Part shown: positions 1 through 8,246 of the stretch, piece after piece
Position numbering within the stretch: the stretch's first letter is position 1
Layout of the letters: every line of letters begins with the position of its first letter
From: Paramixta manurensis
GTDB lineage: Bacteria; Pseudomonadota; Gammaproteobacteria; Enterobacterales; Enterobacteriaceae
Direction of reading: 5' to 3'
NCBI RefSeq assembly: GCF_013285385.1
Contig: NZ_CP054212.1
Location: 2,914,001 to 2,978,000 of the forward strand
DNA length: 64,000 nt
The notes under the pieces: generated by a model
Told to the model about the DNA's origin: nothing
The model's input: only the letters and a program-made list of their open reading frames with translations
The model's database searches: none
Made by a program: the position numbers and the translations under genes

Positions 1-318
1 CCGGCCTATGACGAGCTGATTTTGGTGGCGAACCGTAATGAAGCGCAGCAACCTAAAATTAAAAAGTTTCTCGCCGCGTTAAAAAAAGGCAGCGACTATC
101 TGCACGCACACCCGCAGGAAACCTGGCAGGCTTTCGCCAGCGCCCATCCTGAGTTGAATACCGAACTGAATAAGCAAGCATGGATGAAAACCTTACCGCT
201 ATTCACCCGCGATCCGGCACACCTCGATCGGCAGCGTTACCAAGCCTACGAACAATTCCTGTTCGACAATAAGCTGATCAAGAAAATGACGCCGGTAGAA
301 AACTACGCGGTGGAATAA
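1..318 (+). CDS. ABC transporter substrate-binding protein, ThiY/NMT1-like (3' part)
   Basis: The reading frame is open from base 1 (P-A-Y-D-E-L-I then LVANRN), so this is the C-terminal ~105 residues of a longer protein that begins outside the window. The end resembles periplasmic binding proteins of the NMT1/THI5-like family (ThiY, uptake of hydroxymethylpyrimidine-type thiamine precursors): a PAYDELI strand, then helices with HPQETWQAF and the conserved DxxRYQAYEQFL ending. The exact ligand cannot be read from this fragment. The TTG at 22 is internal and not a start. A small hairpin follows the stop. ThiY is family-level inference; a taurine- or nitrate-type NMT1 relative is the alternative. 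Confidence 0.7.
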   Translation, partial: PAYDELILVANRNEAQQPKIKKFLAALKKGSDYLHAHPQETWQAFASAHPELNTELNKQAWMKTLPLFTRDPAHLDRQRYQAYEQFLFDNKLIKKMTPVENYAVE

Positions 319-324
319 CGCGGG

Positions 325-350
325 CTGCCAGACGGCAGGTTTGTATTTTT
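325..350 (+). terminator. Weak hairpin terminator after the ThiY-like gene
   Basis: CTGCC (325-329) pairs with GGCAG (334-338) around AGAC, followed by a T-rich stretch GTTTGTATTTTT. The stem is only 5 bp, so efficiency is doubtful, but it lies directly behind the stop codon and ahead of an independent two-component operon. Confidence 0.4.
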
Positions 351-524
351 ATGTAGTGTTCCTCCCGCCAGCCGCGCCGCGCGCGGCTTTCTGCCAAAGG
401 CATGCGGGAGGTTTGGCAAGTTTACCGGATACAGTACGATACAAAGCGCGCGCATTTTTTCTCCGCCGCTCAGGGTAAACTGTGGAGGTCTTACCCCTGG
501 GCCTGTAATAAGAGAGAAACCACC

Positions 525-1265
525 ATGGAACACACCGACCATGTGTTAATTGTCGATGATGACCGCGAAATTCGTACGCTAATTGCCGATTATTTAAAGA
601 AAAACGGTTTACGTACTACCGAGGCGGCCGATGGCCGGCAAATGCGTGCTTTTCTTGAAACCACGCCGGTTGATTTGATTGTATTAGATATCATGATGCC
701 CGGTGATGATGGGCTCACGCTGTGCCGGGAATTACGTAGCGGTAAACACAAAGGCACACCGATTTTAATGCTCACCGCTCGCAACGAAGATACCGATCGG
801 ATTTTAGGGCTGGAAATGGGCGCGGATGACTATCTGGTGAAACCGTTTGTCGCCCGCGAATTATTGGCGCGCATTAAAGCGGTGCTGCGCCGAACACGCA
901 TGATGCCGCCCAATTTGCAGGTCACTGAAGCGGCACGCATGTTGGCATTTGGCGAATGGTTACTCGACACCACCGCACGCAGCCTGACCGATCGCGATGG
1001 GGTAATGGTCGCGCTCAGCGGCGCCGAATACCGTCTGCTACGGGTATTTCTTGACCATCCACAACGTGTACTCAATCGGGATCAATTGCTGAACCTTACC
1101 CAAGGCCGCGACGCTGAGTTGTTTGAACGCTCTATCGACCTGCTGGTTAGCCGCCTAAGGCAACGGTTAAATGACGACGCGCGTGAACCGTTTTACATTA
1201 AAACAGTGCGCAGCGAAGGGTATGTCTTTGCGATGCCGATCGAGATTCGCGAGGAGAACGCGTGA
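525..1265 (+). CDS. OmpR-family response regulator
   Basis: 246 residues. The receiver domain spans residues 5-120, with acidic pocket D11-D13, phospho-acceptor D55 in VLDIMMPG and the conserved K in YLVKPF. A winged-helix DNA-binding domain follows (residues ~140-238, with SRLRQRL and IKTVRSEGYVF). I chose the ATG at 525 because AAGAGAG lies just upstream and the receiver fold begins at once; the open frame extends to 402 but adds an unrelated N-terminus. The stop overlaps the GTG of the kinase gene by 4 nt, so the pair is translationally coupled. I do not recognise a characterised orthologue. The DUF1471 gene 157 bp after the kinase is a possible target. Confidence 0.88.
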   Translation: MEHTDHVLIVDDDREIRTLIADYLKKNGLRTTEAADGRQMRAFLETTPVDLIVLDIMMPGDDGLTLCRELRSGKHKGTPILMLTARNEDTDRILGLEMGADDYLVKPFVARELLARIKAVLRRTRMMPPNLQVTEAARMLAFGEWLLDTTARSLTDRDGVMVALSGAEYRLLRVFLDHPQRVLNRDQLLNLTQGRDAELFERSIDLLVSRLRQRLNDDAREPFYIKTVRSEGYVFAMPIEIREENA

Positions 1266-2578
1266 GCCGCGCGTTGCGCGTATGGCCGCAGACGCTGGTT
1301 TCACGGCTGCTGCTGATTTTGTTGTTAGGGTTACTGCTGGCGAATGGTTTGACGCTCGGTTTGCTGATGACCGAGCGTACACAAAGCGCGAAAGCCATGA
1401 TGCTCGGTAACCTGGAGTATGACGTCGCCACCAGCGTCGCGATCCTCGATCACTTACCCGCCGCCGAACGTCCGGCCTGGACCACACGCCTCGATCGCCC
1501 GAACTATCACTATTTACTCAATCAAGGGATGACCGGCGGCGAGCCAATGGATAAACACCAACAAGAAACCGCGCGTTCGCTAACTGCCGCGCTGGGAGCG
1601 CGGTATCCGCTGAAAATAAATACCCTTCCTGACAGCGAAGGGCATCTACAGGCGCATCTTCAGCTTAGCGACGGCAGCCCGCTCACGCTCGACTTAACGC
1701 CACGGATTATGCCGTTTGCCCGTTGGTTGCCGATTGTGCTGGCCGGTCAGTTTATTTTATTGCTCTGCTGCACTTGGTTTGCAGTACGCAATGCGGTGCG
1801 TCCGCTGACCGCGCTCACCCGTGCGGCGGAATCACTGCATCCGAACACCACCAGCGCCGTGCGTATGCCAGAAGATGGGCCGCTTGAAGTCCGTAATGCC
1901 GCCAGAGCGTTTAATGCGATGCAAGATCGCATTGCCGCCTACCTAAAAGAGCGGATGCATATCTTGGCGGCCATTTCTCACGACCTGCAAACGCCAATTA
2001 CGCGTATTCGGCTGCGTTCTGAACTGATGGAAGAGAATGAGATCAAAACCAAGCTCTTGCAGGATCTCACCGAAATGACGCATTTGGTACGCGAAGGCGT
2101 GGCTTATGCCCGCACCCATGAAAGTAGCAGTGAAACACCATGCCGCATCCAGCCGCACGCGTTTATCGACAGTCTGGTGTGTGATTATCAGGACACCGGC
2201 CAGGCGGTTACCTTAAGCGGGCAGCTTAGCGGTTCGTGGTTCACCAAGCCGCATGCCTTACGCCGCACGCTGAGTAACCTTATCGATAATGCGCTGAAGT
2301 TTTCCGGCAGCGCCGAGGTTCGCATGGCGCAGGAAAACGACACCCTCATTCTGGAAGTGCTTGATCGCGGGCCGGGCATTCCGCCGGATGAGCTTTATGC
2401 CGTTATGCAGCCCTTTTATCGTGTGGAGAGTTCACGTAATCGGCAGACCGGCGGCACCGGTTTGGGGCTGGCGATTGCCTGGCAGTTAGTCGCCTCGCTG
2501 AATGGCAGCCTGACCCTGGCTAACCGTGAAGGCGGCGGATTGGCAGTCACCATTATCCTTAAGGAGAGCAGCGTTTAA
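1262..2578 (+). CDS. EnvZ-like sensor histidine kinase
   Basis: 438 residues, inner membrane. TM1 is near residues 15-36, a periplasmic sensor loop covers ~37-155, TM2 is near 156-175, and a HAMP segment follows. The HisKA motif is AISHDLQTPITRIR with phospho-accepting H240. The HATPase domain has N-box N343 in NLIDNALKFS, G1 DRGPGIP (368-374) and G2 GGTGLGLA (397-404). The GTG start at 1262 overlaps the regulator stop (GTGA). All catalytic residues are present, so it should phosphorylate the preceding regulator. The ~120-residue sensor loop has no motif I recognise, so the signal is unknown. Confidence 0.9.
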   Translation: MSRALRVWPQTLVSRLLLILLLGLLLANGLTLGLLMTERTQSAKAMMLGNLEYDVATSVAILDHLPAAERPAWTTRLDRPNYHYLLNQGMTGGEPMDKHQQETARSLTAALGARYPLKINTLPDSEGHLQAHLQLSDGSPLTLDLTPRIMPFARWLPIVLAGQFILLLCCTWFAVRNAVRPLTALTRAAESLHPNTTSAVRMPEDGPLEVRNAARAFNAMQDRIAAYLKERMHILAAISHDLQTPITRIRLRSELMEENEIKTKLLQDLTEMTHLVREGVAYARTHESSSETPCRIQPHAFIDSLVCDYQDTGQAVTLSGQLSGSWFTKPHALRRTLSNLIDNALKFSGSAEVRMAQENDTLILEVLDRGPGIPPDELYAVMQPFYRVESSRNRQTGGTGLGLAIAWQLVASLNGSLTLANREGGGLAVTIILKESSV

Positions 2579-2735
2579 CCGGAATTGTATCGCAGTGTAT
2601 TTCAACGGTGAAAAGCTATACCACCTTACATTAACGCGCTTTGTTGATATTTCGCCGATACATGGCGGTGATGTAATGCAGTGGTCGGGCGGAGAGACTC
2701 CGCCACTTAACCCCCTATCTCACCGAGGTGAAATA

Positions 2736-2993
2736 ATGAAAACTGTAAAAATGATTCTGAGCGCTGTGATCCTGAGCACTGTTTCTCTCTCTTCTTTCGC
2801 CGCAATGGAAACCAATATGCCGCAGGGCTTGACCCGGATCGGTAGCGTTTCTGATAGCAGCGGCGCAACCACCCTTTCCGAATTAAACGCGAATTTGGCG
2901 GCGAAAGCCGATGCCGCGGGCGCCAAGAGCTACCACATCATCGCCGCTGGCGGACGGAACAGCTATTACGGTTTTGCTGATATTTATAAATAA
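2736..2993 (+). CDS. DUF1471 (YdgH/BhsA/McbA-type) small periplasmic protein
   Basis: 85 residues: a Sec signal peptide (MKTVKMILSAVILSTVSLSSFAA), then a short mature domain whose end (AKSYHIIAAGGRNSYYGFADIYK) has the typical DUF1471 pattern, a small alpha/beta domain in stress and biofilm proteins such as BhsA, McbA and YhcN. The ATG at 2736 has GAGGTG 5 nt upstream; the longer open frame back to 2526 would overlap the kinase and lacks a signal peptide. It lies on the same strand 157 bp behind the sensor kinase, so it is either a separate stress-induced gene or a regulon member of that system. Its individual function is unknown. Confidence 0.82.
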   Translation: MKTVKMILSAVILSTVSLSSFAAMETNMPQGLTRIGSVSDSSGATTLSELNANLAAKADAAGAKSYHIIAAGGRNSYYGFADIYK

Positions 2994-3067
2994 CCGCTGT
3001 GCCGCTGCAGATTACCCTCTGCCCATCCGATACCGTGACCGACGCCCTCGGCACGGTGTCCGGGCGC

Positions 3068-3841
3068 TTAACGCGATGCCAATTTTTGACATGCCGGATT
3101 CGTCATTAACTGTTGCCAGGCCGCCTCAATCTCAAGGGGCATATCGACATGCTCAATGAAGCCCTTTCCGCACGGCCCATACCCTTGCGCATCATCACGC
3201 AGCCGGGGGATCTCACCGAGAAGTAAACTGATAAAACGCTCCAGCGACCACAACCCCTGCGGCGCCGCGCCGGCGATACGCGTCATACCCTGCTGGTGTT
3301 TTAGATAGGGGGTGAAAACCGGCCAACTGATAAATTGCGGCGCTTGCGTTACGGTGCGCCATTCATGACGAAAGGTTGCCAGCGTACGCCGTTGCATTAG
3401 CGGATCCTGAACCAGCAAGATACGCGCGGGCGTGGCCTCGGCGGCTAACAGGCGTCGACTGAACGCCGCATTTTGCCCACAGTTGGTCGAGGCGGTTTCC
3501 AGCATAATGTTGCCCGGCGCAATACCGCAGAACTCAACGGCAAGCGCGCCCAGTATCTCCGCCTCTGACAAACCCGCACAAGGTAAAGTGTGATACAACG
3601 GATGCGCCGCAATCGCTTCACGCAATAAATCCGTTGAATGCCCCACGCCGCCGCTCAACAGTAACCGAAGTGAATGACGGCGCGCTAACGCAAAGGCGCC
3701 CTCAATATTCGGCAGCACGGCGTGCCCGGCAAGGATCATCAATGGCGCTTCCGGCCATTGTGAACAACTGGCGAGTTCATCGCACGCCAGCCACGCGGCA
3801 ATCTGATTGACGGCAGCGATTTCTTGCGCGTTAAACTTCAT
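3068..3841 (-). CDS. ydcF: YdcF-like DUF218 protein
   Basis: 257 residues, close in length to E. coli YdcF (266). The N-terminal part starts with NQIAAWLACDEL, followed by a Rossmann-like DUF218 core with LMILAGHAVLPNIEGAF, LLLSGGVGHSTDLLREA and the acidic/amide motif ETASTNCGQNAAF, which matches the ElyC/SanA/YdcF superfamily. YdcF has been reported to bind S-adenosylmethionine, but its role is not established. It is cytoplasmic as no signal peptide or TM segment is visible. It is convergent with the DUF1471 gene and divergent from lacI, with a ~107 bp shared promoter region. Confidence 0.85.
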   Translation of the reverse strand: MKFNAQEIAAVNQIAAWLACDELASCSQWPEAPLMILAGHAVLPNIEGAFALARRHSLRLLLSGGVGHSTDLLREAIAAHPLYHTLPCAGLSEAEILGALAVEFCGIAPGNIMLETASTNCGQNAAFSRRLLAAEATPARILLVQDPLMQRRTLATFRHEWRTVTQAPQFISWPVFTPYLKHQQGMTRIAGAAPQGLWSLERFISLLLGEIPRLRDDAQGYGPCGKGFIEHVDMPLEIEAAWQQLMTNPACQKLASR

Positions 3842-3948
3842 TATTTTCCCTTTTTCCGGCGTCTCAGGCTGCTTAGTGTAAAGCAGTCGGAGTAACGATG
3901 GTTCCGAAAAATTTGTTACACTCGCCTGATCTCATTCAGGAGTTCGCC

Positions 3949-5025
3949 ATGACATCGCGTCCGGTAACCCTTGCTGACGTCGCCAGGCTGGCTGGCGTTT
4001 CCTATCAGACTGTTTCGCGTGTGCTTAATCACTCGACGCAGGTGACGGCGGAGACCCAACAGCGGGTGACAGCGGCCATTCAACAGTTGAATTACGTTCC
4101 TAACCGGGTAGCACAACAGTTAGCCGGTAAAGCCACCCGCACTATTGGGTTAGCCACCAGCGAATTATCGCTACTGGCACCGGCGCAGATCGCCTCAGCC
4201 ATTCAGCATCGCGCGGCGGCGCTGGGCTACCATGTAGTGATTGCCATGGCAAATCAGCCTGGGTTTGATGCGGCGCAGGCGGCGGTTAATGAACTGCTGG
4301 CGCAGCGGGTAGATGGCCTGTTGATTAACCTGCCGCTACAAAATGCGCAGGCACAAGCGTTAGAAGGGCTAGCCGCACATCTGCCGTTTCTGTTTATGGA
4401 TGTCGCACAACACGCCACGGTGCATCAGTGCCAGTACGATGCGGCGCACGGCGCACGGCTTGGCGTCGAACATTTGGTGGCGCTCGGTCATCGGCGTATT
4501 GCGCTACTGAATGGCCCGGCGCATTCGGTCGCCGCCACGCAACGTTTTGCCGCCTGGCAGGCCGCGCTGGCGCACCACCAATTACAACCTCACGCAGTGC
4601 TAACCGGCGACTGGAGCGCAGCTTCCGGTTATCAGGCGGCACTTACCTTGTTGCCGAATAAACTGCCCGAGGCCATGTTGATTGCCAATGATCAAATGGC
4701 GCTCGGCGTACTGCGCGCGCTGCATCAGTATGGAGTAAGTATTCCACAAACTGTTTCGCTGGTAGGTTATGACGATACCGAAGAGAGCGCCTGGTATCAG
4801 CCGCCGCTCACCACCATTCGCCAGGATTTACGCCATTTAGGCGCCCTCAGCGTCGACCGCTTGTTACAGTTGATCGGTAAAGAAATGCTGGCGACAACCT
4901 GCCCTTTGGAAACCGAACTGGTGATACGTGAAACGACGGCACCACGCGCGGATCACGCGGTTGATCATGCAGCAATTGCACAACAGCTTAGAATATTGGC
5001 GCAACGCCTGGAGGAAGGGAAATAA
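3949..5025 (+). CDS. lacI: LacI-type transcriptional repressor
   Basis: 358 residues versus 360 for E. coli LacI, with similarity along the whole length. The HTH (TLADVARLAGVSYQTVSR) keeps the Y-Q-x-x-x-R recognition-helix residues that read lacO. The hinge NRVAQQLAGKATR is present. The core includes NDQMALG and VGYDDTE, followed by PPLTTIRQD. The last ~18 residues (IAQQLRILAQRLEEGK) form a leucine-heptad tail like the LacI tetramerisation helix. ATG 3949 is preceded by CAGGAG; an upstream in-frame ATG at 3898 would add 17 unrelated residues. No lacZ, lacY or lacA is adjacent: downstream is a terminator and the convergent tmaR. A close LacI-family sugar repressor with another inducer is the alternative. 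Confidence 0.82.
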   Translation: MTSRPVTLADVARLAGVSYQTVSRVLNHSTQVTAETQQRVTAAIQQLNYVPNRVAQQLAGKATRTIGLATSELSLLAPAQIASAIQHRAAALGYHVVIAMANQPGFDAAQAAVNELLAQRVDGLLINLPLQNAQAQALEGLAAHLPFLFMDVAQHATVHQCQYDAAHGARLGVEHLVALGHRRIALLNGPAHSVAATQRFAAWQAALAHHQLQPHAVLTGDWSAASGYQAALTLLPNKLPEAMLIANDQMALGVLRALHQYGVSIPQTVSLVGYDDTEESAWYQPPLTTIRQDLRHLGALSVDRLLQLIGKEMLATTCPLETELVIRETTAPRADHAVDHAAIAQQLRILAQRLEEGK

Positions 5026-5051
5026 CAAACCGAAGCCGTGGCTTCGGTTTG
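5026..5051. terminator. Bidirectional terminator between lacI and tmaR
   Basis: CAAACCGAAGCC (5026-5037) pairs perfectly with GGCTTCGGTTTG (5040-5051), a 12-bp stem starting right after the lacI stop and 10 bp from the tmaR stop. The A/T-rich outer arm gives short U-runs on both strands, as expected between convergent genes. Confidence 0.75.
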
Positions 5052-5061
5052 CGTAAGCGTG

Positions 5062-5382
5062 TTACTGCGCTTTGGGTTCGCCCATCGCTTTAATCTTTTT
5101 CGACAGCTCACGACGCTCTTTCGACAGATCGGCATTTTTGATGATGTAGTCATCTACGCGGTCTTCGTAGTCGCTACGCATGGAAGCGATAATTTCCTGA
5201 ATGGCCTCCACGCTCATGCCCGGTTTGATGTACTCGCTCAGGTTATCAAGCAGCAGCACGCGTTTTTGGTTATCGCGGATTTTCTTTTCGTTATCAATAA
5301 TTTCACGTTGAAGTTTGTTTTTACGACGGAACATACGCACGAACTCCAGCACGTCCTGAAAAGATTGCTTAGCATTTTCCAT
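5062..5382 (-). CDS. tmaR: TmaR (YeeX), DUF496 polar PTS regulator
   Basis: 106 residues, nearly identical over long stretches to E. coli TmaR/YeeX (FQDVLEFVRMFRRKNKLQREI, RDNQKRVLLLDNLSEYI and DDYIIKNADLSKERREL). The protein is mostly charged coiled-coil. In E. coli it sits at a cell pole and sequesters PTS Enzyme I, tuning sugar uptake. I chose the ATG at 5382 (MENAKQSF) because AAAGGTG lies 7 nt upstream and it matches the E. coli start; the frame opens 5 codons earlier at 5397. Followed on the same strand by yeeA and dacD, the E. coli order. Confidence 0.95.
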   Translation of the reverse strand: MENAKQSFQDVLEFVRMFRRKNKLQREIIDNEKKIRDNQKRVLLLDNLSEYIKPGMSVEAIQEIIASMRSDYEDRVDDYIIKNADLSKERRELSKKIKAMGEPKAQ

Positions 5383-5542
5383 GATGACACCTTTCATTGG
5401 GCCTGCACAAACAGGCGTAATTATCTTCGCCTTCAGCTTAGCGGTTGGCTAAGGCTGATGGCAATTTTCACATTCAAATTCAGACTGGCGCTTATCTTAG
5501 CGCGAAAAGACCTCTTTCCGCAGTAAGTTGTTGTCTCACTGA

Positions 5543-6601
5543 TTATTTACGCATCGCCAGGCGGATTAAATCCGTCATTTTCTCCAACTGCCTGGTCAAC
5601 TCCAGGCTTAGCCAGACATAGCCGTGAATCGGCGTTTCCACCTCGCTATCGCTCTTGTACTCCACCATCAAATAGCGTAATTCATGGGAAATTTCCGCCA
5701 ACTCCGCGCTGTTGGCCGCCACTTTATCGCCATTGCCGCTAATCAGCATTTCCGCCAACGCACGGAAGGTGTTTTCCGTCATCTGTTGTGTACGGCGCAA
5801 CGTCGCAGCATTGAGCAAAATAAGATGGCTTTCGCGTGATGACCACCAGGCGTTAATTTGCAGTTCCAACGTACAGAGCATATTACGATTGATGGTTTGA
5901 ATCGCCTCCAGCACCGATTTCGGTATCCGCGTCTCTTTGCTGGCGGGCTCCAGTAATGCGCGCATTTTTACCACATCGGTCAACACCTGCTGTAGCGGCT
6001 TATTCAGCCTCGGCTGCTCCACCAGGTTGGGGGAAAAACCGGCGTGATAAATTTTCGCCATCGCTAATAACGAGTCAGACAATTTGATGCGCCAGTGGGT
6101 ATAGGCCTTTTGCGGCCAGATACTGGTAAGCAACAGCGCCAGTAATGACCCTAAAATCACATCCCCGCCGCGCCATAATGCGGTATGCATATCGCCGGCT
6201 GGCGCGCCGCATACCACACCTAAGGTGATCCCGATAAGCAGCGCCATATACGGGCGTTTACCCAAGGTTAAATACCCGCAGGCAAACATCACCACCGCGC
6301 ACCAAACCAACATTAGCGGCAGTGAAAATAACTCTAATCGCAGCGCTACCAAGCCGGAAAGCGAGCCAAAAATCGTCCCGCCAATCCGCTGAATCGCCCG
6401 TGGGAAAACGTTGCCCCAAACTGAAATCGGCCCCATGACTACCACCAGAGTAATCAGCGGCCAACTGCCTTCCGGGATGTGGCTGAGCCGCACCAGCATA
6501 AAGGTCAGCACAAAACCGAGGGCAATACGAATCCCATGCACCACGCGATAATGGCGATAAGCGCTGAATTCAAGGGTTGAAAGAGTTTTGTCCGGGCGCA
6601 A
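5543..6601 (-). CDS. yeeA: YeeA, FUSC/aromatic-acid-exporter-like membrane protein
   Basis: 352 residues, equal to E. coli YeeA. The N-terminal half has about six hydrophobic segments (first near residues 26-45, GIRIALGFVLTFMLVRL), with the FUSC-family motif of an amphipathic loop WGNVFPRAIQRIGGTIFGS. A helical cytoplasmic C-terminal domain of ~170 residues follows. FUSC proteins (AaeB, YccS) are proposed efflux components, but YeeA has no assigned substrate. It sits between tmaR and dacD, each on the minus strand and separated by 160-200 bp. Confidence 0.92.
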   Translation of the reverse strand: MRPDKTLSTLEFSAYRHYRVVHGIRIALGFVLTFMLVRLSHIPEGSWPLITLVVVMGPISVWGNVFPRAIQRIGGTIFGSLSGLVALRLELFSLPLMLVWCAVVMFACGYLTLGKRPYMALLIGITLGVVCGAPAGDMHTALWRGGDVILGSLLALLLTSIWPQKAYTHWRIKLSDSLLAMAKIYHAGFSPNLVEQPRLNKPLQQVLTDVVKMRALLEPASKETRIPKSVLEAIQTINRNMLCTLELQINAWWSSRESHLILLNAATLRRTQQMTENTFRALAEMLISGNGDKVAANSAELAEISHELRYLMVEYKSDSEVETPIHGYVWLSLELTRQLEKMTDLIRLAMRK

Positions 6602-6768
6602 CGCTTAACTCCAAAGGCTAACGGGCTTTTCGTGCGATATCATACGCTATGCATCAGGATAGCGTAGTTTGCCAGATCAATTTCGCGGCGGATTGAGAAC
6701 TAGAGAAAATAGGTCGGTGTGGCGCGGCGAGGCATGTCTCGCCACTGCGTTGCATTACTTCGCGGCTT

Positions 6769-6794
6769 GCGTGGACGAACGCATCCGTCCACGC
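6769..6794. other. Inverted repeat between yeeA and dacD
   Basis: GCGTGGACG (6769-6777) and CGTCCACGC (6786-6794) form a 9-bp perfect stem with an 8-nt loop, 8 bp beyond the dacD stop. No U-run follows on either strand, so it may be a 3'-end stabilising hairpin rather than an intrinsic terminator. Confidence 0.4.
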
Positions 6795-6801
6795 CATGCC
6801 G

Positions 6802-7971
6802 TTACAACTTCAGTTTAATGTAATCCTTAATCCGGGTAACCAGCCCGCCCTGCTCAACCTTCCCCAGCGTGATCAGCGGCCAGGTCGCCAGCGATTTATC
6901 CTTATCCATCACCTGGATGGTTCCCACCTGCTCATTGGCCTTCAGCGGTGCTTCCAGCTCCTGGCTGTCAATAACATATTTCGCTTTGATGTTATTGATT
7001 TCACTGCGCGGTAATGACAAGTAGAAATCCTGTGCGGCCCCGACATCGACCTGATGCGGGTTACCATACCAAACGGTTTCACTGCCGATTTTTTTACCGG
7101 CGTGGAACAGTTGTACGGTATCAAAATTACTGTTTCCCCAAATCAATAACTTACGCGCCTGATCTTCACGCCCTTTGGCGCTTTTCCCGCCCATGATGAC
7201 CGCAATCAAGCGATGCCGCCCTTCGAGACTGGAAGCGATGAGGTTAAAGCCAGCGGTTTCCGTATGGCCGGTTTTTAAGCCATCGACATGCAAGTTTTTA
7301 TCCCACAGCAATCCATTACGGTTCTGCTGCGTGATACCGTTCCAGCTCAGCGACTTTTCGCTATACATTTGATAAAAATCGGGTTCGCCATTAATGATCG
7401 CGCGCGAAAGCGTCGCCAAATCGCGTGCGGTGGTGTATTGACCCGGCGCATCCAGGCCGTGCACAGTTTCAAAATGGGTGTTGCTCAGCCCCAGCTTTGT
7501 CACATAGTCATTCATCAGCTTAACAAAGGGTTCCTGACCACCAGCAATATAATCCGCTAACGCCACACAGGCATCGTTACCGGAATCAATAATCACGCCG
7601 CGGCTTAAGTCGCGCACGGTTAACTTATCGCCGGGTTTAAGGAACATCAGGGAAGAACCTTTAAACACCGGGTTCCCCGCCGCCCAGGCATCTTTCCCCA
7701 CCGTCACCACGTCATCGCGCGAAATGCGATGCTGATCAATCGCCCGGTCGACCACATAACCGGTCATTAATTTAGTCAGGCTGGCGGGATTACGTCGTTG
7801 GTCGGCGTTGCCTTCGGTCAGAATCTGCCCGGTAGTGGCATCCATCAGCACCCATGAAGCGGCGTCAATCGGCGGTGGCGTCATCGGGAAAGGCAGAGCG
7901 CCATTCTCAGCCTGGGCCTGGCAAGCGAAAAAAATAACAGCGGAAATTGTGACAAACTGACGCCTTTTCAA
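6802..7971 (-). CDS. dacD: D-alanyl-D-alanine carboxypeptidase DacD (PBP6b)
   Basis: 389 residues with a signal peptide (residues 1-~21). The penicillin-binding motifs are all present: S64-L-T-K67, S130-G-N132 and K233-T-G235. The C-terminal beta domain ends in an amphipathic helix (LVTRIKDYIKLKL) that anchors such enzymes to the outer face of the inner membrane. It removes the terminal D-Ala from peptidoglycan pentapeptides. I name it DacD rather than DacA/DacC from its position (tmaR-yeeA-dacD ... sbcB as in E. coli) and its length (E. coli DacD 388-390). Confidence 0.93.
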   Translation of the reverse strand: MKRRQFVTISAVIFFACQAQAENGALPFPMTPPPIDAASWVLMDATTGQILTEGNADQRRNPASLTKLMTGYVVDRAIDQHRISRDDVVTVGKDAWAAGNPVFKGSSLMFLKPGDKLTVRDLSRGVIIDSGNDACVALADYIAGGQEPFVKLMNDYVTKLGLSNTHFETVHGLDAPGQYTTARDLATLSRAIINGEPDFYQMYSEKSLSWNGITQQNRNGLLWDKNLHVDGLKTGHTETAGFNLIASSLEGRHRLIAVIMGGKSAKGREDQARKLLIWGNSNFDTVQLFHAGKKIGSETVWYGNPHQVDVGAAQDFYLSLPRSEINNIKAKYVIDSQELEAPLKANEQVGTIQVMDKDKSLATWPLITLGKVEQGGLVTRIKDYIKLKL

Positions 7972-8246
7972 CAGCTAATCCTCAATCAATCTAACAGAAA
8001 ATTTTAGGCGCCAGTTTTACGGGATTGTTGGAGAATTTGCGTCAATAAATTGCAAGCAAGTATTAATTACCCGGCGCTGATAAAGCCGGACAGGTTGCGG
8101 AAAAATCAGGCAATCGTCTCTCTGACGGCACCGCTTTGATACCAGGGTAAATCTGATAAATTTCCTTTTAGGAATGATTAACGTTCTTACTGGAAATGAC
8201 TCTTTTACTCTTGGTTGATAAAGATAAGCTGATTCGAGGGTAAAAC

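Noticed and set aside
2526..2735. Upstream extension of the DUF1471 gene
   Set aside because: Would overlap the sensor kinase and remove the signal peptide. ATG 2736 has a clear SD.
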